Positions 10,513 through 21,699 of a stretch of DNA of 64,000 nucleotides are shown piece by piece (the stretch's first letter is position 1; each line of letters begins with the position of its first letter). Position numbers and translations under genes: made by a program. Source of the DNA: Welwitschia mirabilis (taxonomy: Eukaryota; Gnetophyta; Gnetopsida; Welwitschiales); NCBI GenBank assembly GCA_051453625.1, contig JBOZIK010000001.1:283293791-283357790 (forward strand), written 5' to 3'. The notes below the pieces were generated by a model. It saw nothing but the letters and a program-made list of their open reading frames with translations. It did no database searches and was not told the DNA's origin.

Positions 10513-11540
10513 ATGGCTAGAATCTCATTCAGAAGAAGAGTGAAAAAAGTCCCTTTAAGGGATCCAGCTATATTCTACAAAGGAATGTCAAAGAATGTCA
10601 TTGACAAGTTCTCAGAGAAGTTTGAGAAGAAAGTAGTGTACCAAGAGTGGTCAGTAGCTACTTTAGAGCTTAGAGAGCTCAGGAAAGTCATTCAACTCCT
10701 GAGAAATTAGAATCTTGATCATTTTTTGGATGTTTCTAGTTATGCTTCTCCTTTTCTCACTTATATGTTTTATTGTAATGCTTTTTATGATCATGACTCT
10801 AGAACCCTTAAAATTCTAATGGATAAGAGTAATAGCTAATCTTATTTCTGAGCTAACCAACCTTCTAAGGGATGACTATGAAGTGTTTTGGCCTCTTTTG
10901 GGTACCATGGAAGACAATCCTACTATTACTAGGAAGATTTTTGGTAAGGTATCTTTTTAGAAGCATACTCTCTCTACTACTTTATTAACTCCAAAATATC
11001 ACTTTCTTCACTTGATTTTTATCTATAACTTCTTATCTTTGGCTAGACATCATGATAAGGCCTCCTTCTATTCATCCTATTTGATGTATTTGGTAGGGAT
11101 TGAGCATTCTATTAATGCTCCTGCCATAATACTAAAGCATATGGTCTCACAACTGGAGTATCATAGAATTAGGACTTTACCCTACTCTGAGATTATCACA
11201 AGAATTTGCTACAATTTTTGTATTTCCTTTCATCTGAAACTACAGACCCTCTAGCTTATGGAATCCATTCGGTGTGCAATCTTATTCCATATGCACATCT
11301 TTATCCCATCTAAGAAATCCTCAAAGTCTCCCTCTCTAAAGGAAGCCTCTCTTAATGAGACCCTTTCATATTTAATACGGATTGACTTTCGTACCAGACA
11401 CATGAAGGAATCGCTCATAGTAGTTGGTTATGATATTACTGATACCTTAGTAGAGGCCACTACTTCAACTTGTATAAGAGGTAATGAAGAAGAGTCAGAG
11501 GAAGACTCTAAAAAAGAAGAGGAAGAGGAGTCTAATTAAA
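10513..11540 (+). pseudogene. Broken accessory retrotransposon ORF (putative plant transposon protein type)
   Basis: The ATG at 10513 opens 65 codons (MARISFRRRVKK..., then FYKGMSKNVIDKFSEKFEKK). After a stop the sense continues in other frames, with segments such as YLVGIEHSINAPAIILKHMV and HRIRTLPYSEIITRICYNF near 11090-11215. It ends in a strongly acidic Glu/Ser tail at about 11470-11537. The middle part resembles what I remember of the plant 'putative transposon protein' family (pattern: lxxxI..HM......LPYG..IT.I), found in retroelement accessory ORFs. Function is unknown. At least three frameshifts or stops break it. The family assignment is from memory and needs a profile search. Confidence 0.5.
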
Positions 11541-11600
11541 AATTTTAGATTATGTTTTGTTTTGCTTTATGTTTATGTTCTTTTCTTTATCATTAATGTC

Positions 11601-11613
11601 GAAAGAGGGAGAA
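11601..11613 (+). other. Polypurine tract before an LTR-like segment
   Basis: GAAAGAGGGAGAA precedes TTAGTTGTATGTTG. The wording is close to the AAAAAGGGGGAGA tract of SIRE elements. Confidence 0.45.
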
Positions 11614-11957
11614 TTAGTTGTATGTTGTTGAATGCTTTTTATAATTTCAGTTGTATGTTCTTGATGATACTTCTCTTTGTAATATTTGTACTTCTACTTT
11701 GTAATGTTTGCTTATGTCTAATGAAATGCACTTATCTATTTTGCACAAAATTTTGTTTCATTTGGTATCTTAAATATATTTTTTCCTTTTCAAATCATAT
11801 ATGCTAAATATATTTTTCTTTTGGTATCAAATGTACTTAACTTGAAGACATTTACAATCTTCTAATAATGGAAATAAACTATAATTTGTGACATCTGATT
11901 ACAATATTAAATAAGTCTACATGATTACATTATGATTATTATAAAGTTGTGTCTTTC

Positions 11958-12467
11958 NNNNNNNNNNNNNNNNNNNNNNNNNNNNNNNNNNNNNNNNNNN
12001 NNNNNNNNNNNNNNNNNNNNNNNNNNNNNNNNNNNNNNNNNNNNNNNNNNNNNNNNNNNNNNNNNNNNNNNNNNNNNNNNNNNNNNNNNNNNNNNNNNNN
12101 NNNNNNNNNNNNNNNNNNNNNNNNNNNNNNNNNNNNNNNNNNNNNNNNNNNNNNNNNNNNNNNNNNNNNNNNNNNNNNNNNNNNNNNNNNNNNNNNNNNN
12201 NNNNNNNNNNNNNNNNNNNNNNNNNNNNNNNNNNNNNNNNNNNNNNNNNNNNNNNNNNNNNNNNNNNNNNNNNNNNNNNNNNNNNNNNNNNNNNNNNNNN
12301 NNNNNNNNNNNNNNNNNNNNNNNNNNNNNNNNNNNNNNNNNNNNNNNNNNNNNNNNNNNNNNNNNNNNNNNNNNNNNNNNNNNNNNNNNNNNNNNNNNNN
12401 NNNNNNNNNNNNNNNNNNNNNNNNNNNNNNNNNNNNNNNNNNNNNNNNNNNNNNNNNNNNNNNNNNN
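11958..12467. other. Assembly gap, 510 N
   Basis: Unknown bases inside the SIRE-like LTR. Frames that run through the gap are meaningless. Confidence 0.98.
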
Positions 12468-12726
12468 GGTCAACTAGATTTGAGGACCTAATAAATAGTA
12501 TCCCTAGACTTTTGAGAGGTCGATCGAATAGAATGGAAGTCAAATTTTCTTAGTTGGATAACCTATGTAAGTCACATCACCAGATGAAGTCAATAGACTT
12601 TTAAGAGGTTGATTTAACAGAATGGAAATAAAATTTTCTAATCATTATGTATCCATTATGTAGCCATTAGGTCATCATTTTCTAGTTGTTTATAGCTGTT
12701 GGAAGCACATTTCAGATGTAATAAAC

Positions 12727-12734
12727 TATAAAAG
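12727..12734 (+). promoter_or_regulatory. TATA box in the SIRE-like LTR
   Basis: ACTATAAAAGCC lies in the middle of the LTR-like segment, as expected for the U3/R border. Confidence 0.5.
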
Positions 12735-13037
12735 CCTTTTAATATAATTAGCTAAGACATAGCTGATCTAAAAATCTTTTGGAACTGTCCTCATTTGGGT
12801 GAATCTCTAAAAGATCAAGCGTTATAATCTTGTGACTTTCATTATTGTATCTTAGCATCTATTTTTCTAACTAAAGAAGATCTACCATTAGCATCATCTC
12901 TACATTTAAGGTTAGATAAAGAGTTTTATTTTGTTTTACATATATAAGAAAATAGCTCCATCACATCTATTGAATCAAGAACAAGTAATATCTATGCTCA
13001 AAAGTCATCACTACATCACTATTATGCTTTATGAAAG

Positions 13038-13171
13038 TTTGAGACTAAGCCTTGAAAAGTCCATTTAAAGGTTGAGAATAAGCCTTGAAAATTTTGTTTA
13101 AAGGTTGAGACTAAGCCTTAAAAAGTCTATTCAAAGGTTGAAACTAAGCCTAGAAAAGTCTATTTATAAAG
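13038..13171 (+). repeat. Four tandem units of about 33 bp
   Basis: The units start at 13038, 13071, 13104 and 13137 and share GTTGAGACTAAGCCTTGAAA. Lengths are 33, 33, 33 and 35. They lie in the part of the LTR downstream of the TATA box. Confidence 0.85.
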
Positions 13172-13599
13172 GTTACAGATGAACCTGTAATACTTAGTGG
13201 AGTAATAAATATCTAAGATCTAACTTGGGGAGAAGCTGATTATCGAGAGTGGAGTAGGGAATTTCCTAAACCATTATAAATCCAATTTGCATCCAATTAC
13301 TATTTTTGTGCTTTCAGTTATTGTTTCTTTAATTCCATTATTTTCTTATATCATGCACATTTTAGATTAGTTCATTATTATATACAAGTTTTATTTAAGA
13401 TTGGATTCATTTATGTTATTGTGTTGGATTTTTTTAAAAGAGCCTATTCACCTGCCCCTCTAGGGTTCTTGATACTATCATTCATACCCATCTTCTAGAA
13501 CATTATAAATAAACAAATTAACATCATAGAACACTAATGTAAGAGTGGTAAAATAAATTACATTTAAAAACTTACAGTCACAGGTCAAGGAACCATCCT

Positions 13600-15130
13600 A
13601 GCTTTTTTTAGAAACAAAATAATTTCCATGACCAAAATTAAATAATTCAGTCAATAATCCCATTTATGTTATCAGCCATTTATTAATAACCTTTATTATC
13701 ATCTACTCTATTAGAGAAATCATTAAGAAAATTCATGAATAACCAAGCCTATATTAATCATTGTCAAGCCTAGACTAATTGTAATCATGAAAAAACTCTT
13801 AAAAAATGTTCCTTCACCTTATCAACCTTGAAGAAACCCATCATACCAAGATAGAAATACTTTAATAAATTATCTCTTCTCTAAATTAAAAAAAAATGAA
13901 AAAAATAGTAAGCTCCCTAAGATTTCATAGCCAAATCCTAAATGAGTTAGATTCACAAAAGAAATAGATCCCAACCATGTTAAAGAAACTAGGCTCATTC
14001 ATCTTAGAAGTGGAAAAGAGTTGATTAAATAATTAGAGAGAAATGTAACTACAGAAGAACAGATCCCTAAAGTAAACAACAAAAAGGATAAAACATTATA
14101 AAAATTTTCATCTAATTACTAGGGATCTCTATCCTTCCCACAATAACTCAAAAAGAATCACATTAAAAATAAATAGTTAGAAGATTTAGAGATCTTCAAA
14201 GAGGTAAAAACTAACATACCACTGTTAGAAATAATTAGACAAATCCCCTCATATGAAAAATTTCTAAAAGATATGTGTATAGAAAAAATGCATGTTAAGA
14301 AAAGGGTCTTTTTAGCATAGCAAGTAAGTGTAATAATTTAAGATCAAATACCTCCTAAATATAAAGTTTCTAGTATTTCCATAATCACTATCATAATTAG
14401 AGACAAACATCTTAGATAATCCTTATTAAATTTAGGATTAAATGTTAATATTTTACTCCACTTGATTTATAAGAAACTTGTCTTTAATAATCTTAAAAAG
14501 ACTAAAATCCAATTTCAATTAATAGATAATTCTTTGAAATTAGCATTATGAATTATCAAAGATGTAATTATGAAAATAAATAATTACTATTATCTAATTA
14601 ATTTCACTATTTAAAAAACAAATGTAATCAAACATAATTTAATCCCTGTCATTTTAGGTGGACCATTTCTAACAACTTTAAATTCCCTTATTAATTGTAG
14701 AATTTCTCACATGAAAAATCTCTTTTAATAACATAATAATTAATTGAAATGTTTTTAACACTATAAAACTTCTAGAGAATAATAATAAGGCCAATTTTGT
14801 CTATGAAATTCATAATCTTGATGATCCTCTTGTTTAATTAAACATTCATTCTTATCATCATAATGTCAATGTTTTTTAATTGCCTTTCAAAGATTTATTA
14901 GAAAAGCAAAAAAATGTAATAGTATAAAATACTTTCAAATTTCAAAAACTTAGATTCTTTTGAATACATCCTTGATGATCTTTTAAAGTTTTTACATGTA
15001 TGTCTAGAGTCAACTCATAAAAATAATATTTATTCTACTTCCATTTTGAATAATCAAGGTTTTGAGCCTTATAGCCTAATATTAAACCTTCAACTCTCAT
15101 TCCTTTGAAAACCTCCCTTGTAGTAGAATT
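13600..15130 (+). pseudogene. gag end and protease region of the outer Athila/Tat-like element
   Basis: The plus strand carries long near-collinear blocks of the Athila/Tat gag-protease region. They include HLRSGKEL (family: TLRSGK) near 14005, DLEIFKEVKTNIPLLEIIRQ and IPSYEKFLKDMC near 14180-14275, and KKRVFLA. Next come the aspartic protease part LLNLGLNVNILL (family: LLDLGASVNLLP, so the catalytic Asp is now Asn and Ala-Ser is lost) and VILGGPFLTTLNSLINCR near 14655-14700 (family: ILGRPFLATA). Stops occur about every 20-50 codons. RT should follow after 15130, but I see none. An intact protease would cut the Gag-Pol precursor. Confidence 0.8.
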
Positions 15131-16363
15131 TCCTAGAGCACAACTAGTTTATTAATTCTCAAGGATGTTTTCTCTTATCAATAGTAATAGCCATCATTTC
15201 ACTCCATTTTCTGATCACCTTATTAAGTGCATAAATCATCCACCATTACCATCCATCCATAAATTTTAAGACTTTATAATCTATGTTGATGACCCATAAT
15301 AAATAAACCATTAGTAACTAATCACCTTGTCATTGTAAGTTAGGTAGAATTTAAGTTTATTTATATTTTTCAAGAAAATATGTTTCATATTTTTTGAGTT
15401 ATCTTATTAAGGTTTGTATTACCTAAGACCTCTAAATTTGGAAAACATGGTTGAAAAAGGTAAAATCTATCTTCATATTATGTTTTATGTTTTCAAGCAT
15501 TTTTATGGGAACAAGATTTTTCTTCACTAGGCTAATGATACAATTACCCCTTTTATGTGCAATATTGAATATGAGAAGGAATTATCAAAAGATAATAAAA
15601 TATCTCATCTTCAAAAAGCACATTATATCAATCAATTAAAATTGGGTTTAGTTAACTACATTAGGGCTATGGACTCTTGTTAGTAATGTATCTCTAATAA
15701 TCTATTTATGATATGTTCAACTACATCAAGGATATAAAAACTTATTGAAAATGCATTACTAATTCATCTATTATAAGAATATGTTATAATACTAGATGCT
15801 TAACCTGATCTAAATGGTTAAAACAAAGAATATATGTAATTGTGGAAAAGGTAAAAATTGAAAATAAAAGTTGGGATTTAGAGATACTTGTATAATTCTT
15901 TTTATTTAGATTAAGGGTTTTTTAAACTAATTTTTATATTTTTATAGGTTTGCTTAGAGGATACCTTATTTATTTTTGATTGTGATTCATTTAAATTTAA
16001 AATAAAACTTCTAAACTTTTTAATAAAATGGCCATTAACTTAGGTCTTCTATCTTTGGATTTATGGTTGATGTGTTTGGCATTATATTTCATGTTTTGTT
16101 TTCCCTAAATTACATTTTTAGCCATAGTATTCTATGAGAGAAATCATATCAAACAAATACAACTATGTATTTCTTGAAAAAAAAAAACCTATCAATTCAT
16201 ACCTCAATCCTTGCTATAACTCATCTTAACCATTGATAAATTTAGATGATTCAACAATCATATTTCATTTCCACGTCTATAAAAACCTTCTTTCTTTCTC
16301 ATCAATTCACTACCTTTACAAGTTTATTTCCCTTTTAAAGTAGTAATCAAGCCCTATCTACCA
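15131..16363. other. Degenerate internal DNA of the outer element, no recognisable domain
   Basis: This lies between the protease remnant and the copia insertion. The frame at 15451-15639 has no recognisable family. RT and integrase of the outer element are expected here but not seen, so they were probably deleted. A TATA-like TCTATAAAAACC at about 16275 is unassigned. Confidence 0.4.
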
Positions 16364-17506
16364 TGTAATATTAGCAAAAACCTAGTAAGTTTAGTTGATT
16401 TAGGCTAATTTGAGTTGAAGACATCTTTGATGTTGAAAGATGTCTATAGGATGCACTTGTCAGACACATTAGGTTTAATAAGTTGATAGAAGACATCTTT
16501 GATTTGTTAGATATCTATCCTAAAACTTTTATTCTCTATAATCAAATTTCTATTCTACAAAGATGTCTATGAAACTAGTAGATGCATATTCTTTTATTGA
16601 CTTGAAAATTTAGTTTTATGAGGACATATTTAAGGATAAAAACATCTATTTCATGGATCATATATGTCTATCTATTGAAATACATCTATCTTGGAAGTCA
16701 TCTTTGAAATAAGATCTAAAAAATCCTAAAATAAAGCTCTAATGGTAAAACTTTAAGACTAGCCCATCTACTAACATATCTAGGATAAAATAACACTTTA
16801 AAGATGAATTTAAATTTCCAAAAACATCATTCTTTCATGATCTTTGATCAAATATTAAAATCTTTTCTTCTTTTTATGAAATAATACAACAATCTCTTCA
16901 AATAATTGAACCCTTTAAGAAATCTTTAAATATTAGTAATCTTTGACTAAATTTCACAAGTATGAGTTTGAATATTTTTTATTTCATGATATGGACTCTT
17001 GTTTCATCAAAATAACCTAATCTTTGATAAATATAAATGTATTTAAACATTAAATGAACTTGTAATTAAAGGATGGAAAATGACTAAGCTAAATTAACTT
17101 AAGCTACTAAGACATCTCTTATTGTTGAAGCTTATTAAAGTATACATGTAGTATTTATCAATATTTTGAGCATTGAATGAAGCATTAAGAATAAAATGGA
17201 GTAAAAATAAAGCACACTATAATAAGCCTTTAATTTTGTAGAATTGTATTCATCTCTTCAAGAGATATTTAGCTTCTCCAAAATTTTTGCCTATTTACAT
17301 GTGTTTAGAGTTGAAGTGGATGGCATTCCATTTCACATAGCTAATGTGGAATAAATTCCTTTTCTTTTCTATAAAACGTAGCTTCCAAAAACCTATGTTC
17401 ATACAACATAAAAAAATAAACCTATCTAACAAATTAACACTAAGGCATACATGAAAAACAACATGTACAACATTATGATGATGACATCAAATCACATAAT
17501 AAGATA
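16364..17506 (-). repeat. 3' LTR of the copia element
   Basis: The LTR aligns with 21700-22850 along its whole length. Shared anchors are GATGTTGAAAGATGTCTATA (one difference) near the left edge and ACATGTACAACA near the right. On the minus strand it should start TG, but that edge has decayed to TA. Confidence 0.85.
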
Positions 17507-17520
17507 ATCCCTTCTTTGGA
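17507..17520 (-). other. Polypurine tract of the copia element
   Basis: The plus strand reads ATCCCTTCTTTGGA, so the minus strand is purine-rich immediately before the 3' LTR, as required for plus-strand priming. Confidence 0.5.
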
Positions 17521-17569
17521 ATGATGTGATTAAAATTAACATCTTAAACTTGAATTAATTTCATATTTG

Positions 17570-18400
17570 GCCTCTTTATCATGAGATTTTTTTAATTATT
17601 CTTAAGTTGAAATGTACATGGATCTTACAACTCCTTCCTTGACTTTGTCTTTGATGAAATAGTATTTGATTTCAATGTGCACTAATCTCTTATAAAGGGT
17701 ATGCTCTTGAGAAATTAAAATAGCTATATTTATCAAAAAACATATCAATTAGTGTCTACACATTAATTTTACCTATTTAAATAATTTAAAAATCTATAAT
17801 ACATGTTACCAAGCATCAGGCATTGAAATATATTCAGCCTTAGTTGATGACAATGAAACTAAGGTTTGTTTCTTACTTTTCCAATAAATTCAATTATTGT
17901 CATGAAAAATTATGACACTTGAAGTGATTTTCTATCATCTAGCATTCCACCCTAATCAGCAATAGAAATATAGTGTAATCTTCCATCTCATTGTTTAAAT
18001 TTTAAACCATAATTTAATGTTTCCAACACATACCTAAAAATGTACTTCAATGTAATCTAATGATTTTCTCTTTGTTTAGGCATAAATCCACTCATAAATG
18101 AAGTTGCAAACTCAATATCTAGTCTAGTATGGCAAACAAATCTAAGAGAGTTAATCATGCTTCTATATAGTAGTGCATCACTTATTATTTAGCTATCTTT
18201 TTTGTCAAGTTTTAAATTCTAAGGCAAAGCTATTAATGTTACCTTTGCATCATGAAGGCCATACTTATCCATAATGGCTTGTAAAAATTTACTTTAATGT
18301 ATGCACATATAATCTTCACCTTAATTAACTTTAACGCTAATAAAGTAATTTAAAATTCCTAAATCTTTCATCTTAAATTCCGATGTCATCTCTTTTTTGA
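17570..18400 (-). pseudogene. copia RNase H remnant
   Basis: On the minus strand, STKAEYISM around 17818-17850 is the diagnostic copia RNase H motif (family: S(S/T)xAEY). It is followed downstream by HIEIKYYFIKDKVKEGVV near 17620-17690 (family: IxxxxHFxRE.V..G.V). Other parts are interrupted by stops. In a working element RNase H removes the RNA template during cDNA synthesis. Confidence 0.75.
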
Positions 18401-18414
18401 ATTTATTAATCAAC

Positions 18415-18790
18415 TTTTAATATGATGTGAAGAATACAATATCATTAACATAAAGAGATATCATAATGAACTCATCATTTTCATGCTTAAAATATAATGT
18501 GGGCTCTAAAATACATGATTTGTAGTTTCTTTTAATAAGTTAATCATTAATTCTCTTGAAGCATGCCCTTTGAGCTTGATTCAACATAAGACCTTTTTTA
18601 ACTTACAAACCTTTTGCTCTTGGCCTCTAATAACATATTCTTTAGGTTTAAAAATATATAATTCCTCTTCTAAGTAACCATTCAAGAATGTACTATTCAT
18701 GTCTATTTGATGTAGCTTGTACCCACCATGTATTACCAATGAAATCATCAATTTTATTGTTTTAAACCTCACCACTGCTACAAATATCTC
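18415..18790 (-). pseudogene. copia reverse transcriptase remnant
   Basis: Between 18775 and 18581 the minus strand reads RFKTIKLMISLVIHGGYKLH, then QIDMNSTFLNGYLEEELYIF (family: HQMDVKTAFLNG.LEEEVYM) and KVCKLKKVLC before a stop replaces the YGLKQ segment. The catalytic-loop equivalent lies at 18441-18452 as SLYVNDIVFFTS, so the usual YVDD is YVND. Both motifs are unambiguous for Ty1/copia RT. Confidence 0.9.
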
Positions 18791-19559
18791 TTCATAATCA
18801 ATGTGTTTCTTTTTTTTTGTAACCTCTTACTAGTAACCTTGTCTTGTAATCCTTGACATTATAATTTTCATTCAATTTTATCTTGCAAACCCATTTTGAA
18901 TCAATTATATTCTTACCTTCTCATCTATCAACAATCTCTCATGTGTCATTCTTTATTATGATTGCCATTTCTTTGTCTATTGCCTCTTTATAAATTGGAG
19001 ATGTAATTGCTTCATCAACTAAATTTGGCTTACTTACTAATGATAAATAAGCAACATGAGTATAGTTTACCTGACTTTTGTAAACCTCCTATTGAAATTC
19101 TAATCAATCATTTTAATTAAAGGATGATCTCTTAAAAATTTTGATGAAATTTATGGTTGATTAGAGGTGAATTTTGGTTGTTCATTATTTTCTTCATCCA
19201 TGAAGTATTCAAGTTCAAACTTGGATTCATCAAACTTTACATCTCTTGATATGAAGTATTTATGGATAATGGGCTCAAAACAATGGTATGCAGAAGACTA
19301 CATATCATAGCCAAGAAAAAATGCATTTTTTACTTCTTACATCTAGATTTAATATCAATTGATTTGGAAAATGTATCTAACATATGGAACCAACATTTTT
19401 AAATGAGATAGTATTGGCGCTCTTTTGAAAATAAGCTCATAAAGTGTATTACCTTGGTTGGCTAATATAATAACTCCATTAAAAAGATAAGGTATTGTTG
19501 TAATAGCCTCATCCTAATATGTACTTTCCAACTTAACTTGAAGAAGCAAACATCTAACC

Positions 19560-19930
19560 ATTTCTTGTATTATGTCATTTTTTCTCTACAATACCATTAG
19601 ATTAAGAAGAAAAATAATATGTGGTTTTCTTTTAAATGCCACATTCTTTAGAAAATTTTACAAACACTTCATTCACAAACTCACCATCTTTATCACTCCT
19701 AATTACTTTGATTTTTATATTCCATTAATTTCCAACATTATTCTTGAAATATTTGAAGGTGGAGAAAGACCTATCTTTTAAATTTAATAATAAATACCAA
19801 GTATATCTTGAATAATTAGCTAGAATAATCATAAAATAGTTGTATCCTTTGAATGTAGAAGATTGCATTAGTCTAATAAGATACATATGAATCAACTTCA
19901 ATGGTTGTATGTTCCTCTTCATTATGCTAT
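19560..19930 (-). pseudogene. copia integrase core remnant
   Basis: The open segment 19922-19725 contains LKLIHMYLIRLMQSS and ANYSRYTWYLLL (family: LIHxDLCGPM and DDYSRxTWVYFL), with Tyr where the first catalytic Asp should be. Further on, VIRSDKDGEFVNEVF at about 19670-19710 keeps the second Asp, and NGIVEKK keeps the Glu. Intervening stops break the frame. Confidence 0.85.
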
Positions 19931-20119
19931 TATGAGAACTTTCTTTTTGTTTTTATTTAATGCATGTTTCACATATTTAATTTGGAATGAAAGAGCATTT
20001 GATTTCTAACACACTTTACTCTTTTGTCATCTTCGTAATATTTTGATGTGTGAAATGGTTTAATCTCATATGTTATAAAATTAAATCATCTCTAATCAAA
20101 AGTAACATAGGAATTAATT

Positions 20120-20280
20120 TTGATATTTATTGTGCTTGTTGTCTACCTAAGGTATTTAATGCATCAATTTGATTTAACAATCTTTTAAGTTTATATGAAA
20201 TGCCTTGATTATCTTTAATTATGCAACCAGCCTCATCAAATAAAACTTTGATTCCTTTTCCCACCATTTGTTCAACACAA

Positions 20281-20327
<47 letters not shown>

Positions 20328-20500
20328 AACATAAAAAGACATCATTTACATTAATGTACATGACATCATTTAAGGTGAGCTTGGAATCACTAATGCCTTG
20401 AACTTTAATGAATGTACCATCTCTAACTTTAATGAAACCTAAATTCGAGGATCTAAAATTTTCGAACATGTTCCTATGAAGTGTCATGTGATTAAAATAG
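20120..20500 (-). pseudogene. copia protease and GAG-pre-integrase remnant split by a microsatellite
   Basis: On the minus strand NHMTLHRNMFENF (family: SNHMTG...LF) starts the protease region. It continues through DGTFIKVQGISDSK and LTLNDVMYINVNDV (family: LxDVLYVP). At about 20324 the frame runs into a GA/GT microsatellite. It resumes as GKGIKVLFDEAGCIIKD (family: KGYxVxFxxxxCxI.D). The repeat insertion and downstream stops abolish coding. Confidence 0.82.
20281..20324 (+). repeat. (GT)5(GA)n microsatellite inside the copia frame
   Basis: Five GT units are followed by about 17 GA units. On the coding (minus) strand this reads as repeated TC/AC and produces Ser-Leu runs followed by His-Thr. 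Confidence 0.95.
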
Positions 20501-20659
20501 TCATTTCTAATAATTCATGTACAAGAATTAAGAGGTCTTATAGTGATCATGGCTAAAAAATTTAAAGGCCTTCCTTTAATACCTTTTCTTTTGTCTTTTT
20601 GCACTTGTGATGAAGTTGAGGTACCATCATCTTATGACTTAGATGTAGTTTCTTCAATT

Positions 20660-21620
20660 GTCAAGGATTAAAATCCAATATTTCATTAACATTTGTCTTT
20701 AGTATGATCTATATTTTTAAATTTATGCACTAAACATAAATTTGCTTTTGATTTAAAAATTATTCATATCATGAAGAGTTATTAGAAGAGAAATTTTCTC
20801 TTCCTTTGATATTGTGTTGTCTTTAACCTCTTGGATTTGAACCTCTTCCTCCTTTTTATCCTCTAAAATTTTGATTTGCACTTCTAAAGGTCTAAAATTT
20901 TTATACCTCTTGTCCTCCTTGGCTTTGATAATTTATTCTTCCTCTTCCTATTTCAGTTCTTCCTCCTATATCATGCTGATTTCTTGCTACAAAAGCATTA
21001 TTATTGGATTTGTCACATATTTTAACTCCTTTAAAATATCTAATTGAGAAACTAACTCATTGATTATGTAGACATTGAGATCCTTGATTTGGAGAGTGGT
21101 GATCATGCATTATTTGTATCTATGACTATAATTATGATTATTATAAAGTACCTAAATCAATATGTCAATCTTTTACTTGGTACTATTCATCCATTCTATC
21201 AATGAAAAGATTAAGTAATTTACTCTTTGAATATGAAGATCAAAAAATTCCTTTTTGTACCTCATTTATTTGATCTATCTATTTTGAACTATGCCTTTGA
21301 ATTCTGATTAAAGCTAGTCCTAGCACTCCTTTGATGTTTCTTTTATAATTGTTCTTACACTAATCACTTCTAATACTAAACTGTATATTAGTATTTTAGC
21401 TAGTTCATTTGCCTTTTCATTTAATGGATGTTTCCTCTTTTGTTCTCTATTTAACACATTCAAATTTGGAGGAGAAAAAGATTCATTTTTTTTCCAAAAT
21501 TCCAACACTCATTGATTTATAATAAAGATTTTATCAAATGAGACTAGTATGAGAAATCTTGTGATCCATTGAAAAGATAGAGCATTTTGGAATTTTATTA
21601 GTTATATCTTTAAAGCTAAA
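20660..21620 (-). pseudogene. copia gag remnant
   Basis: The open piece at 21508-21320 contains KANELAKILIYSLVLEVISV and ETSKECW (family: ...A...AKEAW). Further downstream (about 20690-20760) a decayed zinc knuckle reads CLVHKFKNIDHTKDKC, in which the second Cys has become His. Frames change several times. Gag would package the element's RNA. Confidence 0.65.
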
Positions 21621-21684
21621 TTGAAACAAATTTAATTTTAACAAAGAAATATTTAGATATCTAGATTTCAAAATGATCTACTAT

Positions 21685-21696
21685 GCTCTGATATGA
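21685..21696 (-). other. Primer-binding site, tRNA-iMet type
   Basis: The plus strand GCTCTGATATGA is the complement of TCATATCAGAGC, a variant of the copia site TGGTATCAGAGC. It lies three bases from the TG edge of the 5' LTR. Confidence 0.75.
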
Positions 21697-21699
21697 CTT

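Larger units (their letters stand above)
9640..13480 (+). mobile_element. Internally deleted SIRE-like Ty1/copia derivative
   Basis: In order I see a copia protease and GAG-pre-integrase fragment (9650-10080), DNA with a possible LTR-like edge (10083), a broken accessory ORF (10513-11540), a purine-rich tract (GAAAGAGGGAGAA at 11601-11613), and LTR-like sequence from about 11619 to 13480 with a gap. SIRE elements carry an extra ORF between pol and a purine tract of similar wording (AAAAAGGGGGAG), which is the basis for the assignment. Integrase, RT and RNase H are absent. No 5' LTR was found. The right end, and whether one or two elements are merged here, are uncertain. Confidence 0.5.
11619..13480 (+). 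repeat. SIRE-like 3' LTR (contains a 510-base gap)
   Basis: The segment starts TGTATGTTG after the polypurine tract and ends near GATACTATCA. It has a TATA box at 12727 (TATAAAAG), a tandem array at 13038-13171, a GAAGCTGATTATCGAGAGTGG-like stretch, and the phrase CCTATTCACC...CCCTCTAGG close to its end; the last two I remember as typical of copia LTR 3' ends. No primer-binding site follows, consistent with a 3' LTR. Its partner was not found. Confidence 0.5.

Noticed and set aside
11012-11807. Three separate small genes at 11012, 11258 and 11484
   Set aside because: They are consecutive frame-shifted pieces of one decayed accessory ORF, plus T-rich sequence beyond its end.
11917-12543. Long open frames of about 180-208 codons on both strands
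   Set aside because: They run through 510 N. Only a few real codons exist at each end. The same applies to frames across 36758-37241 and 52953-53457.
20127-20487. Two overlapping minus-strand frames with Ser-Leu runs
   Set aside because: The Ser-Leu parts are microsatellite translation. The real content on either side was annotated as the copia protease region instead.
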